Below, one piece after another: positions 8,838-17,956 of a stretch of 45,054 nucleotides of DNA (position 1 is the first letter of the stretch; every line of letters begins with the position of its first letter). The DNA is taken from assembly GCA_017527905.1 (NCBI GenBank), contig JAFXPK010000020.1, forward strand, positions 1 through 45,054, written 5' to 3'. The notes beneath the pieces were generated by a model. That model had not been told where the DNA came from. It saw only the letters and a program-made list of their open reading frames with translations, and made no database searches. Made by a program: the position numbers and the translations under genes. The stretch is from Paludibacteraceae bacterium. Lineage in GTDB: Bacteria > Bacteroidota > Bacteroidia > Bacteroidales > Paludibacteraceae.

Positions 8838-9145
8838 ATATACCAGTAGAATCATATTTTATTCTAAGCACGCTCCTATTCTTCATAGGCGTGTATGGGT
8901 TCGTGGCACGCAAGAACCTCATCAGCATACTGATGTCGGTCGAGCTCATCCTCAACGCAGCAAACATCAACTTCGTAGTGGCCAACAGATTCATCTTCCC
9001 CGAACAGTTGGAAGGACACATCTACAGCCTCTTCGTCATCGCGATAGCGGCAGCGGAAACCGCGGTAGCCATTTCAATCATCATCAATGTATATCGTCAG
9101 AAGAAGAACATTGATGCCAAGAGTATTAACGAATTAAAGTATTAA
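8834..9145 (+). CDS. nuoK: NADH-quinone oxidoreductase subunit K
   Basis: The 103-residue protein (ND4L homologue) has three membrane helices. Helix 2 and helix 3 contain the conserved glutamates in SVELILNAANINFV and IAAAETAVAIS, which are part of the proton channel near the quinone-binding domain. It overlaps the end of nuoJ by 4 nt and precedes nuoL by 4 nt. Confidence 0.96.
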   Translation: MNIPVESYFILSTLLFFIGVYGFVARKNLISILMSVELILNAANINFVVANRFIFPEQLEGHIYSLFVIAIAAAETAVAISIIINVYRQKKNIDAKSINELKY

Positions 9146-9149
9146 TGAT

Positions 9150-11105
9150 ATGGAACAGTTAGCGAGTTTAGCACCTTATGTCTTAATATTACCGCTCTGC
9201 ATGTTCCTTATCTTGGGACTATTCGGTAAGAAAATGTGCCCGAAAGTATCGGGTATCCTTGGAACAACAGTTTTCGGAATCGTATCCGTTCTATGCTACT
9301 ACATAGCATTCAAATACTTCTTCAGCGGTGACTACCAAATCGGGGACACCTTCCAAAAAGTGACACTCTTCAACATGGAGTGGCTGCGGATGAACCAGAA
9401 TCTGGTGATCAGCATCGGATTCCTTTTGGATCCGCTCTCCGCCATCATGTTGATTGTCATCTCGACCGTTTCCCTGATGGTTCACATCTACAGCATGGGC
9501 TACATGCACGGAGAAGGGGGATTCCAGCGTTTCTACGCCATCCTCTCGCTCTTCTCCTTCGCCATGCTCGGATTGGTTGTGGCGACCAACATCTTCCAAA
9601 TGTACATCTTCTGGGAGTTGGTGGGCGTATCCTCCTTCCTATTGATCAGCTTCTACTACTTTAAGCATTCCGCAGTGCGCGCGGCGAAGAAAGCCTTCAT
9701 CGTCACGAGGTTCGCGGACATGTTCTTCCTCATCGGTATCCTGATCCTCTCCTACTACACGAAGACATTCGACTTCGGTCCGCTCACGCAAGTGACAGAC
9801 GGACACGTGGAGATCGTGAACTCGACGATGAGCGGCGTCACCCTGTTAGGGTTCCCGATCATCTCCATCGCCGTGTTCCTCATCTTCTTGGGAGGTGCAG
9901 GTAAATCGGCCATGTTCCCGCTGCACATTTGGTTGCCGGACGCCATGGAAGGCCCGACGCCAGCTTCAGCGTTGATCCACGCCGCCACGATGGTCGTAGC
10001 GGGTGTATACTTGGTAGCAAGGTTATTCCCTATCTACTCGTTCGAAGCGCCACATGTGCTGGAGATCATCGCCTACATCGGAGCGTTCACCAGTATCTTC
10101 GCGGCGGTCATCGCCTGTGCGCAGACCGACATCAAGCGTGTGCTCGCCTTCTCCACGATCTCACAGATCGCCTACATGATGGTAGCCTTGGGTGTTTCAG
10201 GCTACGGAGGAGTCGACGGATTAGGCTACACGGCCTCCATGTGGCACCTCTTCACACACGCCATGTTCAAGGCATTGCTCTTCATGGCGGCAGGTGCGAT
10301 CATACACGCCGTACACAGCAACGAGATGGATGCGATGGGCAACCTCAGAAAGAAATTGCCTATCACCCACATCACGTTCCTCATCGCCTGCTTGGCGATA
10401 GCCGGTATTCCTCCATTCTCAGGATTCTTCTCGAAGGACGAAATCCTGGTGGCCGCGTTCGAGACCAACAAGTGGGTGTTCGCTGTCGAGTACTTCGTGG
10501 CAGGTCTGACCGCCTTCTACATGTTCCGTCTCTACTACCGCATCTTCTGGTTCGGTGAGCCGGAGAACGGATACGAGCACGAACCTCACGAGGCTCCGTT
10601 GAACATGACCTTCCCGCTGATGTTCTTGGCCGCCGTGACGGTCATCACAGGTATCAGCTGGGCATTCGGCAAGTTCTCCTTCACGGAGTTCATCTCCTCC
10701 GACTACAGCAGCTACGAGATCCACACACACTGGAACATCGCATTGCCAAGCATCGGTGCAGGGTTAGTGGGCATACTCATCGCCACCTTCCTCTACTTGG
10801 AAAAGACAGGAAGGCCGAACAAGGCGGTATCCTATATCAAGAAGCCTTATATTTGGGCATACAACAAATTCTACATCGACGAGATATATCTCTACGTGAC
10901 GAACAACATCATCTTCCAACGCATTTGCCAACCAATCGCATGGTTCGACCGCCACATCATCGACGGATTCATGAACCTGCTCTCTTGGGTCACGAACAAG
11001 ACCTCGGAGGAGACGAAGGAAGTACAGAGCGGTTATGTGCAACAGTACGCTTGGGTGTTCATCATGGGTGTTATCACAATCGTGTTATTGTCCATTAATC
11101 TCTAA
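9150..11105 (+). CDS. nuoL: NADH-quinone oxidoreductase subunit L
   Basis: This is the largest antiporter-like proton-pumping subunit (651 residues, ND5 homologue), with about 16 membrane helices and the C-terminal lateral helix region from about residue 540. Recognisable parts are MHGEGGFQRFYA, FWELVGVSSFLLI with the key Glu of helix 5, GKSAMFPLHIWLPDAMEGPT with the channel Lys, and SALIHAATMV. It sits at the distal end of the membrane arm. Length and order fit the family well. Confidence 0.97.
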   Translation: MEQLASLAPYVLILPLCMFLILGLFGKKMCPKVSGILGTTVFGIVSVLCYYIAFKYFFSGDYQIGDTFQKVTLFNMEWLRMNQNLVISIGFLLDPLSAIMLIVISTVSLMVHIYSMGYMHGEGGFQRFYAILSLFSFAMLGLVVATNIFQMYIFWELVGVSSFLLISFYYFKHSAVRAAKKAFIVTRFADMFFLIGILILSYYTKTFDFGPLTQVTDGHVEIVNSTMSGVTLLGFPIISIAVFLIFLGGAGKSAMFPLHIWLPDAMEGPTPASALIHAATMVVAGVYLVARLFPIYSFEAPHVLEIIAYIGAFTSIFAAVIACAQTDIKRVLAFSTISQIAYMMVALGVSGYGGVDGLGYTASMWHLFTHAMFKALLFMAAGAIIHAVHSNEMDAMGNLRKKLPITHITFLIACLAIAGIPPFSGFFSKDEILVAAFETNKWVFAVEYFVAGLTAFYMFRLYYRIFWFGEPENGYEHEPHEAPLNMTFPLMFLAAVTVITGISWAFGKFSFTEFISSDYSSYEIHTHWNIALPSIGAGLVGILIATFLYLEKTGRPNKAVSYIKKPYIWAYNKFYIDEIYLYVTNNIIFQRICQPIAWFDRHIIDGFMNLLSWVTNKTSEETKEVQSGYVQQYAWVFIMGVITIVLLSINL

Positions 11106-11123
11106 CCGAAAATAAGTACGACA

Positions 11124-12650
11124 ATGAATATATTATCATTATTTGTAATCATCCCGCTCGTCATGATGGCAGTGATATTCTGCGTCAACGGCGAGAAAAA
11201 GAGTCTGATACGGACCATCATGTCCATCGGCGGATTCGCACTGCTCTGCACCTCCGCCTATCTGACGATCCAATTCCTGGAGTTACGGCAAATAGACTCC
11301 ACCTCGGAGTTCCTATTCACGGAATCCGCCATGTGGTATGAGCGTTTCAACATCCACTACTCAGTCGGCGTGGACGGCATATCCGTAGCCATGCTGCTGC
11401 TCTCCTCCATCGTGGTGATCACCGGCGTGTTCGTATCCTACGCCATGGAAGAGAAAGTGAAGGAATATTTCCTGTGGTTCCTGATGCTGAGCATCGGAGT
11501 CTACGGATTCTTCATCTCCTTGGACCTCTTCACGATGTTCCTCTTCTACGAGGTGGCATTGATTCCAATGTACCTGCTCATCGGATTGTGGGGAAGCGGC
11601 AAGAAAGAATATTCAGCCATGAAGTTGACGCTGATGTTGATGGGAGGCTCCGCCTTCCTGATGGTCGGCATCTTCGGCATCTACTACAACTCTATCCCTG
11701 AGGGCAGCGAAGGCACCTTCAACATCCAAGAGATCGCCGCGAACGTGCAAGCCTTGAAGGCGAACGGAGGCGACATCAGTTGGGAATACATCTTCTTCCC
11801 GCTCACCTTCGTGGGATTCGGCGTGTTGGGAGCCATGTTCCCATTCCACACATGGTCGCCTGACGGTCACGCATCCGCACCTACAGCCGTTTCAATGCTC
11901 CACGCAGGTGTGTTGATGAAGTTGGGAGGATACGGATGTTTCAGGGTGGCCATGTATCTGATGCCGGATGCGGCGCAAGACCTCGCATGGATCTTCATCA
12001 TCCTGACCGGTATCAGCGTCGTGTACGGAGCCTTCAGTGCCTGCGTGCAGAACGACCTGAAGTACATCAACGCCTACTCATCCGTAAGCCACTGCGGTTT
12101 GGTGCTCTTCGCCTTGTTGATGATGAACAAGACCGCCATGACGGGAGCCATCCTTCAGATGGTATCGCACGGACTCATGACAGCGCTCTTCTTCGCCTTG
12201 ATCGGTATGATCTACGGAAGGACGCACACGCGTGACATCCGCGAGATGGGCGGTCTGATGAAAATCATGCCAATCCTCTGCGTTTGCTACGTCATCGCGG
12301 GTTTAGCCTCACTAGGATTGCCAGGCTTGAGCGGATTCGTTGCGGAGATGACCATCTTCGTCGGAGCGTTCCAGCATCCAGACCTCTTCCATAGAGTATT
12401 CGTCATCCTCGGATGTAGCTCCATCGTCATCACGGCGGTGTACATCCTTAGAGTGGTCGGCAAAATCCTCATGGGTCCTGTACAAGACAAGCACCACGAG
12501 ACGCTGACCGACGCAGTATGGTATGAGAAAGTAGCAGCGTTCGGACTCATCGCCGCAATCGCCGCAATAGGTATGGCACCGCTCTGGTTGTCGAACATGA
12601 TCGGCGGCGGAATTGAAAACATCGCAAAATTATTCACTTATGGACTATAG
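11124..12650 (+). CDS. nuoM: NADH-quinone oxidoreductase subunit M
   Basis: The second antiporter-like subunit (508 residues, ND4 homologue) has 14 helices. Signatures are FYEVALIPMYLLIGLWG with the essential Glu on helix 5, FPFHTWSPDGHASAPTAVSM and the HCGLV / SHGLMTALFF segments. It lies 18 nt behind nuoL, and its end overlaps the probable nuoN start by 11 nt. Confidence 0.97.
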   Translation: MNILSLFVIIPLVMMAVIFCVNGEKKSLIRTIMSIGGFALLCTSAYLTIQFLELRQIDSTSEFLFTESAMWYERFNIHYSVGVDGISVAMLLLSSIVVITGVFVSYAMEEKVKEYFLWFLMLSIGVYGFFISLDLFTMFLFYEVALIPMYLLIGLWGSGKKEYSAMKLTLMLMGGSAFLMVGIFGIYYNSIPEGSEGTFNIQEIAANVQALKANGGDISWEYIFFPLTFVGFGVLGAMFPFHTWSPDGHASAPTAVSMLHAGVLMKLGGYGCFRVAMYLMPDAAQDLAWIFIILTGISVVYGAFSACVQNDLKYINAYSSVSHCGLVLFALLMMNKTAMTGAILQMVSHGLMTALFFALIGMIYGRTHTRDIREMGGLMKIMPILCVCYVIAGLASLGLPGLSGFVAEMTIFVGAFQHPDLFHRVFVILGCSSIVITAVYILRVVGKILMGPVQDKHHETLTDAVWYEKVAAFGLIAAIAAIGMAPLWLSNMIGGGIENIAKLFTYGL

Positions 12651-14067
12651 TAATTTTTTATCGATGAACCACGAAATTTCCCTAGTAGTGGTTATGATAT
12701 TGGTTCTGTTGGCTGACCTCACGATCGGCGACAAGAACAAAAAGGCAAGCCAACTCTTGTCTATCGGGCTGTTCCTCGCGCACACCATCCTGTGTTTCCA
12801 GTGGTCTAACAGCTTCAGTCCGACCGAGGCATTCTCGGGGATGTATTTAACCTCAGAGATTCACATGTTCGTCAAGAACATGCTGAACATAGGCACCGTA
12901 CTCGTCTTCCTATACGCTTATTACTGGAACACGCACGAGAACAAAAGCCACGCAGGGGAGTTCTACTTCCTGACCCTCTCTACCCTATTGGGTATGTACC
13001 TGATGATTTCGTCGGGCAACTTCCTCCTCTTCTACATCGGATTGGAGACAGCCTCCATCCCAATGGCCACATTGGTGGCGCTCAACAAGAAGAGAGAGGA
13101 ATCAGCCGAGGCGGCAGCTAAGTACATCTTGACCGCAGCCTTCTCTTCAGGCGTTATGATCTTCGGTATCTCCATGCTCTACGCAACCTGCGGAACGCTC
13201 TATTTCGACGGGATTTCAGCCAACTTCTCCGACTTCAACCTCTCCATCATGGGATTAGTCTTCTTCATCGCAGGTATCGGCTTCAAGATCTCCCTCGTTC
13301 CGTTCCACTTGTGGACAGCAGACACTTACCAAGGTGCACCTACTTCGGTGACCGCCTATCTATCCGTCATCTCCAAGGGAGCCGCAGCCTTCGCATTCAT
13401 GTGCATCTTGATGAAGGCATTCAGCAACTACCCTGAGGCATGGAAAGAAATCATGTGGTGGATCATCGTTGTCACCATCACCGTGGGTAACTTGTTCGCC
13501 ATCAGACAAAAGAACCTGAAGAGATTCCTCGCCTTCTCCTCCATCTCACAAGCCGGCTACATCATGCTAGGCGTGATCGCGGGAAGCGACCAAGGTATGG
13601 CTTCTCTCGTATTCTACACGTTGATCTACATGTTCACCAACCTCGCCGCCTTCGGAATCATCTCCAGCATCGAGGACCAAACGGGCAAGGTATCGATGGA
13701 CGACTACGACGGACTCTACGACACCAACCCGAAGTTGGCTGTTGTCATGATGCTCGCCATGTTCTCATTGGGAGGTATTCCTCCATTCGCGGGATTCTTC
13801 AGTAAGTTCTTCATCTTCATGGCAGCCGCCGAGCAAGGTGAATATCTGCTCGTCTTCCTCGCCTTGTTGAACACCATCATCTCACTCTACTACTACTTGC
13901 TAGTGGTGAAGGCCATGTTCATCAAGAAGTCGGACAGCCCGCTCCCAACCATCAAGATCGACAACATGTCCAAGGTCGGACTCATCATCTGTACGATCTG
14001 CATCTTGGCATTGGGATTCATCAGTCCGCTCTACTCGTTCATCGCTGAGAGGAGTTTCGGATTCTAA
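12640..14067 (+). CDS. nuoN: NADH-quinone oxidoreductase subunit N
   Basis: The third antiporter-like subunit (ND2 homologue) is 475 residues from this start. Typical parts are YIGLETASIPMATLVAL on helix 5, VPFHLWTADTYQGAPTSVTAYL and FSSISQAGYIMLG. The reading frame stays open upstream to 12613, but the ATG at 12640 (MDYSNF) gives a normal N-terminus and a short overlap with nuoM. The ATG at 12664 is another possibility. It is the last gene of the operon and is followed by a strong terminator. Confidence 0.95.
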   Translation: MDYSNFLSMNHEISLVVVMILVLLADLTIGDKNKKASQLLSIGLFLAHTILCFQWSNSFSPTEAFSGMYLTSEIHMFVKNMLNIGTVLVFLYAYYWNTHENKSHAGEFYFLTLSTLLGMYLMISSGNFLLFYIGLETASIPMATLVALNKKREESAEAAAKYILTAAFSSGVMIFGISMLYATCGTLYFDGISANFSDFNLSIMGLVFFIAGIGFKISLVPFHLWTADTYQGAPTSVTAYLSVISKGAAAFAFMCILMKAFSNYPEAWKEIMWWIIVVTITVGNLFAIRQKNLKRFLAFSSISQAGYIMLGVIAGSDQGMASLVFYTLIYMFTNLAAFGIISSIEDQTGKVSMDDYDGLYDTNPKLAVVMMLAMFSLGGIPPFAGFFSKFFIFMAAAEQGEYLLVFLALLNTIISLYYYLLVVKAMFIKKSDSPLPTIKIDNMSKVGLIICTICILALGFISPLYSFIAERSFGF

Positions 14068-14110
14068 GAATCAGCAGGAGCATAAACAACTCCAAACGAT
14101 AAAAACGCAA

Positions 14111-14150
14111 GGGGGTGTATCAATCACATTTGGTACACCCTCTTTTCTTT
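14111..14150 (+). terminator. Terminator of the nuo operon
   Basis: GGGGGTGTA (14111-14119) pairs with TACACCCTC (14134-14142, one G-U/mismatch at the base) around a loop of about 14 nt, followed by TTTTCTTTT. It ends the ten-gene operon 44 nt after nuoN. Between it and the promoter at 14374 (about 220 nt) I see no gene. Confidence 0.75.
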
Positions 14151-14373
14151 TATAAACAACACAATCTTTCAGATCTCCAACAGGAGGGAATTCCACCATA
14201 GCCAATAACAAGGAAGAGCATAAGAAGTACCGCCCAGGACTCCATCATCTCAGGCCCGAAAAAGCTCATTCAAGAGAACATTTTTGGAGGACGCAATACG
14301 ATTGATTTCAATCAAAAAATCACAAAAGCGAAATTATTCCCGAAATAAGACACATATAATTCAAAAAAAATAG

Positions 14374-14381
14374 TACATTTG
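14374..14381 (+). promoter_or_regulatory. Probable promoter of the A1/protease-like operon
   Basis: TACATTTG matches the Bacteroidota -7 box TAnnTTTG exactly; no good -33 box is visible. Transcription would start near 14388 and give a leader of about 120 nt. The leader opens with a perfect hairpin GATGAG (14400-14405) / CTCATC (14416-14421) and then holds the pseudoknot at 14443-14495. Confidence 0.5.
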
Positions 14382-14442
14382 ATATAAAAAACAGAAGAAG
14401 ATGAGATTAACGTGACTCATCGGATTCAAAACAGAATTGAAA

Positions 14443-14495
14443 TCTCCAACATGGTATAATGGACTCTACTGGGTTGGGGAGAACACTGGAGTCCA
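14443..14495 (+). promoter_or_regulatory. Candidate H-type RNA pseudoknot, leader of gene A1
   Basis: Stem 1 is TCTCCAAC (14443-14450) with GTTGGGGAGA (14473-14482), 8 bp with a 2-nt bulge. Stem 2 is TGGACTC (14460-14466) with GAGTCCA (14489-14495), extendable inwards by two pairs to 9 bp. Its 5' strand lies inside stem 1 and its 3' strand outside, so the two form a pseudoknot. Six nucleotides separate the stem 2 5' strand from the stem 1 3' strand, the same as in the two related leaders. The start codon follows 12 nt later. A TATAAT sequence lies within loop 1, but I take the element as RNA because of the matching copies. Confidence 0.5.
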
Positions 14496-14507
14496 CACAA
14501 TAACAAC

Positions 14508-15191
14508 ATGAAACACAACTACACAAAATTAATCGGCATCGCATTGATGTGGATATTGGCTTGTATGACGACACAAGCAAAAGACAAAACGACAGCCTAC
14601 GAGGCAGACATATACCTTGCGAACGGCACAGTCAAGCATTCGGACAATTTCATCATTCCAAGAGGATGCGCGGCCATCTCCTTCACCTACAAGGCGCAAG
14701 ACGTCGTAGTCGTAGAACCAAACAATGAAGGCAAGTTGGAAGAAGTCACAATGAGTTCCGACGCCGTCGACTATTTCATATGCTGGAATAAAAGCAACCC
14801 GGAAGCGAAGCACATATTCAGGAAAATATATATCACGAAGAGTGGCAAGCAACGCGGATGGGCGACATTGGAGAAAGCGGGAGAAAAAGGCATGGTATAT
14901 GGATTAGCCCCAGTCTATTACATAGAGCCATCCGGCTTACTGATCCTTCAAGGAGAGCAAAACAGACCACCACTCACCTACTTCATCTTTGAAGGAGACG
15001 AATATGCTACACAAGCCCGCTACTTTAACGGAGGATGGGAGATGTGGACAAAGAAATGGGCCGCCAAAAGCATCTTCAAAGGGGATGAGAAGATGATAAA
15101 AGATGTGACCAGCGGCAAATACAAGCCAGAAGACCTCCAATACGTATTGGACAACTACAAACGACCAACTCCTTTAAAATTAGACAAATAA
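14508..15191 (+). CDS. Secreted protein of unknown family, paralogue A1
   Basis: The 227-residue product has a signal peptide (MKHNYTKLIGIALMWILAC, cleavage probably after TTQA at about residue 24). The mature part looks beta-rich. It shares with the two later paralogues the motifs ADIYLANGTVKH near the N-terminus, CWNKSNPEAKH in the middle, FEGDEYAT at about residue 165, and the C-terminal MIKDVTSGKYKPEDLQ followed by RPTPL. I do not recognise the family. It is followed after only 9 nt by the protease-like gene, so the two should be co-translated and work together, perhaps as an exported partner, substrate or inhibitor; that role is a guess. Confidence 0.75.
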   Translation: MKHNYTKLIGIALMWILACMTTQAKDKTTAYEADIYLANGTVKHSDNFIIPRGCAAISFTYKAQDVVVVEPNNEGKLEEVTMSSDAVDYFICWNKSNPEAKHIFRKIYITKSGKQRGWATLEKAGEKGMVYGLAPVYYIEPSGLLILQGEQNRPPLTYFIFEGDEYATQARYFNGGWEMWTKKWAAKSIFKGDEKMIKDVTSGKYKPEDLQYVLDNYKRPTPLKLDK

Positions 15192-15200
15192 GAGCAATTT

Positions 15201-16997
15201 ATGAGCAGATTATTCAAATATGGGGCATTAATGGCAGCAACACTGTTGCCAGTCAATGTGCTCTCACAACAGAGCACGAACAATCAGTTGATTAAAGAAG
15301 AAGTGGCGATCATACGCCCCGAACTGACCCAAGAACAGAAGGATTTCATGGAAAGCTATGCAATATGGCTATCCAGAATCGGATACAGGGATCAATCCAG
15401 GGCTGTGACAAAACTAAGAGACAATGCGTTCGGGACAGGTGTCATCCTAGAGACGGATTCCGGAGAGAAACATCTCATATCCGTGAGTAAGAATGTAGGC
15501 ATCGCCTCGAAAGTGGCAGTCGAGACATTGGACCAGTACGGGAATCGACTCATACAACTTAAGAAAAAGGTCATTACAAGAGCATCCAACGGATTGGTGT
15601 GCATAGAGATGCTCAAAGACCACACCACACAAGGATTAAAACTCACGAATCAAGCCGCGGTAGACGGAATGAGCATTTTCACCTTCGGATACAACGACGT
15701 GAACAAGAAAGCGACTTGGCAGATGGGTGACGGTATCATCTCAAACAACAAGTTCATACCAAACGATTCCAAGGATGTGCTGATACAACACACATCCCCT
15801 GTCAACGTAGGAATGTACGGATCTCCGCTGACCATCAAAAGAGACTCTGCCCCTTACGGTTACGAAGTGATGGGTCTCAACATCCACAAGGGAATAGACA
15901 GGGAGAACACCAACTACGCCATTCCTGCGCAAGACATCCAACAATTCATCTCGGGAATAGCAAGTATAGATTTAAAGAAGAACAAAGAAGCACTCCTCTC
16001 ATCGGTAGAACAGCTGCTGAAGATGGAGAAAGAAGGCTTTAGCACCAACAAAGGCCTGATTTCCGACCAATACCTGACGGATGTCTCCAACGACGTACTA
16101 CAGTCATGGTACAACAGCGCACCAGACAATGTAAAGCAGGAGTTCGAGAAAGACCTAAACAACGAGATGATTTTCGAATCAGCCAAGAACATCATCGCAT
16201 ACGCCTTCGCGAAGGATAACATAGAAGGTTCCCAACTAAAAGTCAAGACGTGCGCATACACATCGAACTCTGATGTCCAGACAGTCCAGATCGACAAAGG
16301 AGGGAAGACATTGGTCAGCACATGGGTATATGAAGACGGCAACTGGAAACTCAAAAGCTGGGGCAACAACGCCGCCGACAAACCAAAGGCGAAAGCGGAT
16401 GCGAACAATGCGGACAAGATGCAAAGGATTGGCATCGACCGCGGCTATACGGGCGTCCAGCTAGCCCTAGGGACAACGTTCATCCCTGTCGACAAATTCA
16501 GCAGCTACACCTTCACCTTTTCCATCATTAACAACCCGTTCGTCAAGCACAGCTTGGAACTGGGGAAAAACACGGCGGCAATCCGCGTCAAGGATGGCTC
16601 GCCAGAGTTCAACGAACATGGAATGGTATTTAATCCTGACGGTTCGCCACACTATCCATTCTTGGACGACAAAGCGAATCTATTCTCCTTGGATTACAGT
16701 GTTGCGGGACAAGTTCCCATCAACCTAAAGCGCTTTTTCGTTGTTCCACAAGTCGCACCAGGCATGGGTTTCATCTTCGGGAAGAGCGAAGAGTACCATG
16801 AAATTGTGGGAGGATTCTTCTTCAAACTCAGTTCTGGGGCCCAATTGGGATACAACATAAGCAACACACTGAACGTATTCCTATATGGCGGACATCAATT
16901 GGATGTGTTCCTGATTCCAGATCCGGAGGATGAGATCGACATAAAGAAAAGCATCAACGGATTCAACGCAAGGTTGGGTGTCATGTTCGTTTACTAA
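15201..16997 (+). CDS. Trypsin-fold pseudoprotease with C-terminal beta-barrel (P1)
   Basis: The 598-residue protein has a signal peptide (cleavage near residue 22, VLSQ), a trypsin/HtrA-like domain (about 65-255), a middle domain with the pattern STWVYEDGNWKLKSW (about 270-395) and a C-terminal segment of alternating strands ending in VMFVY, as in outer-membrane barrels. Aligned with its active paralogue at 18711, the catalytic His becomes Asn98, the Asp becomes Leu132 and the Ser becomes Tyr206 (GMYGSPL in place of GNSGGPL). The fold landmarks around them are kept, for example WQMGDGIISN, VLIQHTSP and NTNYAIP. It is therefore most likely a non-catalytic member that binds rather than cleaves. 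It forms a pair with A1 upstream. Confidence 0.75.
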   Translation: MSRLFKYGALMAATLLPVNVLSQQSTNNQLIKEEVAIIRPELTQEQKDFMESYAIWLSRIGYRDQSRAVTKLRDNAFGTGVILETDSGEKHLISVSKNVGIASKVAVETLDQYGNRLIQLKKKVITRASNGLVCIEMLKDHTTQGLKLTNQAAVDGMSIFTFGYNDVNKKATWQMGDGIISNNKFIPNDSKDVLIQHTSPVNVGMYGSPLTIKRDSAPYGYEVMGLNIHKGIDRENTNYAIPAQDIQQFISGIASIDLKKNKEALLSSVEQLLKMEKEGFSTNKGLISDQYLTDVSNDVLQSWYNSAPDNVKQEFEKDLNNEMIFESAKNIIAYAFAKDNIEGSQLKVKTCAYTSNSDVQTVQIDKGGKTLVSTWVYEDGNWKLKSWGNNAADKPKAKADANNADKMQRIGIDRGYTGVQLALGTTFIPVDKFSSYTFTFSIINNPFVKHSLELGKNTAAIRVKDGSPEFNEHGMVFNPDGSPHYPFLDDKANLFSLDYSVAGQVPINLKRFFVVPQVAPGMGFIFGKSEEYHEIVGGFFFKLSSGAQLGYNISNTLNVFLYGGHQLDVFLIPDPEDEIDIKKSINGFNARLGVMFVY

Positions 16998-17097
16998 CGG
17001 ACATGGCACAAAACACTTCCACTCACAGGAGATGCAAGAAAATCAGAGACGATTAGCCTCACGACAGACAAAGAACGAAATAGAGAAACGAACAAAG

Positions 17098-17154
17098 ACT
17101 TCCTTATGAGAAAAAATGGATTCATTCTTTAAGGAAGTGAATAAAAAAGGATCC
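17098..17154 (+). promoter_or_regulatory. Candidate H-type RNA pseudoknot, leader of gene A2
   Basis: Stem 1 is a perfect 9-bp match, ACTTCCTTA (17098-17106) with TAAGGAAGT (17130-17138). Stem 2 is GGATTC (17118-17123) with GGATCC (17149-17154), 6 bp including one G-U. The strands interleave, with loops of 11, 6 and 10 nt. The ATG of A2 follows 19 nt later. Compared with the A3 leader, stem 2 changes a C-G pair to U-A, a covariation that keeps pairing. Confidence 0.55.
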
Positions 17155-17173
17155 GCATTAAATTCATACGATC

Positions 17174-17857
17174 ATGAAACAGCACCACATCATTAAAAAC
17201 GTATGCACCATAGTACTATGTTTATTCGCATATACCATCGTACAAGCAAAACCATGGGGAAATAAAGAGGAACAACTTTCCCCCACAGTAGCGGACCTGT
17301 ACCTTACAGACGGAACCGTCAAACATGTTGAGCACTTAACATCTGTGCCATGTGGATATTGCGAAAAAAAAGACAAATCAAAAATATCGATCCGCTATAA
17401 CGAGCTCGATAGCAATGGTCAGATAGTAGAATACGACATACCTTCAACAGAGGTAGAGTCCATCATCTGTTGGCACGCATTAACCCCGGAAAATAGATTC
17501 AAACTTGATAAAATCAGGAATAATAATTCCGACAAAAAACACTGGGCAATACTAGTGATGGAAGGGAAAAAATGTAAAGTATACCGCATACCAGACATCT
17601 GTAGTGTCACCGACAAGGGGGAAATGAGCATGTTCTTTATAGACGGCAAGGGTTATTCCTGCTTTTTATTTGAAGGAGACGAACGCGCTACAACCTGTCA
17701 AAGAACCCCTAGCAGTTGGATATATTATCCGAAAAAACTTTTCGAAAATGACGAACAAATGATCAAGGACGTAAAGAATGGCAAATATAAAAAAGGGGAT
17801 CTCCAAATGATTTTGGACACATACCAACGTCCCGCACCATTAACAGTCGACAGATAA
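17174..17857 (+). CDS. Secreted protein of unknown family, paralogue A2
   Basis: The 227-residue product has a signal peptide (MKQHHIIKNVCTIVLCLFAYTIVQA, cleavage about residue 25). It shares the A-family motifs: ADLYLTDGTVKHVEHL, ESIICWHALTPENR, FEGDERAT and MIKDVKNGKYKKGDLQ with RPAPL at the end. Two extra Cys-containing segments (VPCGYCEKKD and KCKVYRIPDICS) differ from A1. Unlike A1 and A3 it is not followed by a protease-like gene but directly by A3, 99 nt later, so a partner gene may have been lost or the unit A2-A3 arose by duplication. Function is unknown. Confidence 0.75.
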   Translation: MKQHHIIKNVCTIVLCLFAYTIVQAKPWGNKEEQLSPTVADLYLTDGTVKHVEHLTSVPCGYCEKKDKSKISIRYNELDSNGQIVEYDIPSTEVESIICWHALTPENRFKLDKIRNNNSDKKHWAILVMEGKKCKVYRIPDICSVTDKGEMSMFFIDGKGYSCFLFEGDERATTCQRTPSSWIYYPKKLFENDEQMIKDVKNGKYKKGDLQMILDTYQRPAPLTVDR

Positions 17858-17885
17858 GAATATACAAAAAGCAGAGAAGCAATCA

Positions 17886-17938
17886 CACTCTTCGAGAAGA
17901 AGGACTCATTTTTGAAGAAGTGAATAGTAATAGAGTCC
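17886..17938 (+). promoter_or_regulatory. Candidate H-type RNA pseudoknot, leader of gene A3
   Basis: Stem 1 is CACTCTTC (17886-17893) with GAAGAAGTG (17914-17922), 8 bp with one bulged A. Stem 2 is GGACTC (17902-17907) with GAGTCC (17933-17938), 6 bp. Loops are 8, 6 and 10 nt. The stem 1 sequence differs from that before A2 although the flanking bases (for example AATTCATACG before the ATG) are nearly the same, so pairing appears to be kept by selection. The ATG follows 18 nt later. Confidence 0.55.
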
Positions 17939-17956
17939 ACATAAATTCATACGAAC

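Noticed and set aside
14454..14459. TATAAT as a sigma-70 -10 box before gene A1
   Set aside because: No -35 partner lies at the right distance, Bacteroidota use TAnnTTTG, and the bases fall into a loop of the shared leader structure. It cannot be fully excluded.
15201..16997. P1 as an active protease
   Set aside because: All three catalytic positions are replaced relative to the paralogue at 18711, and no alternative His/Asp/Ser set is visible nearby.
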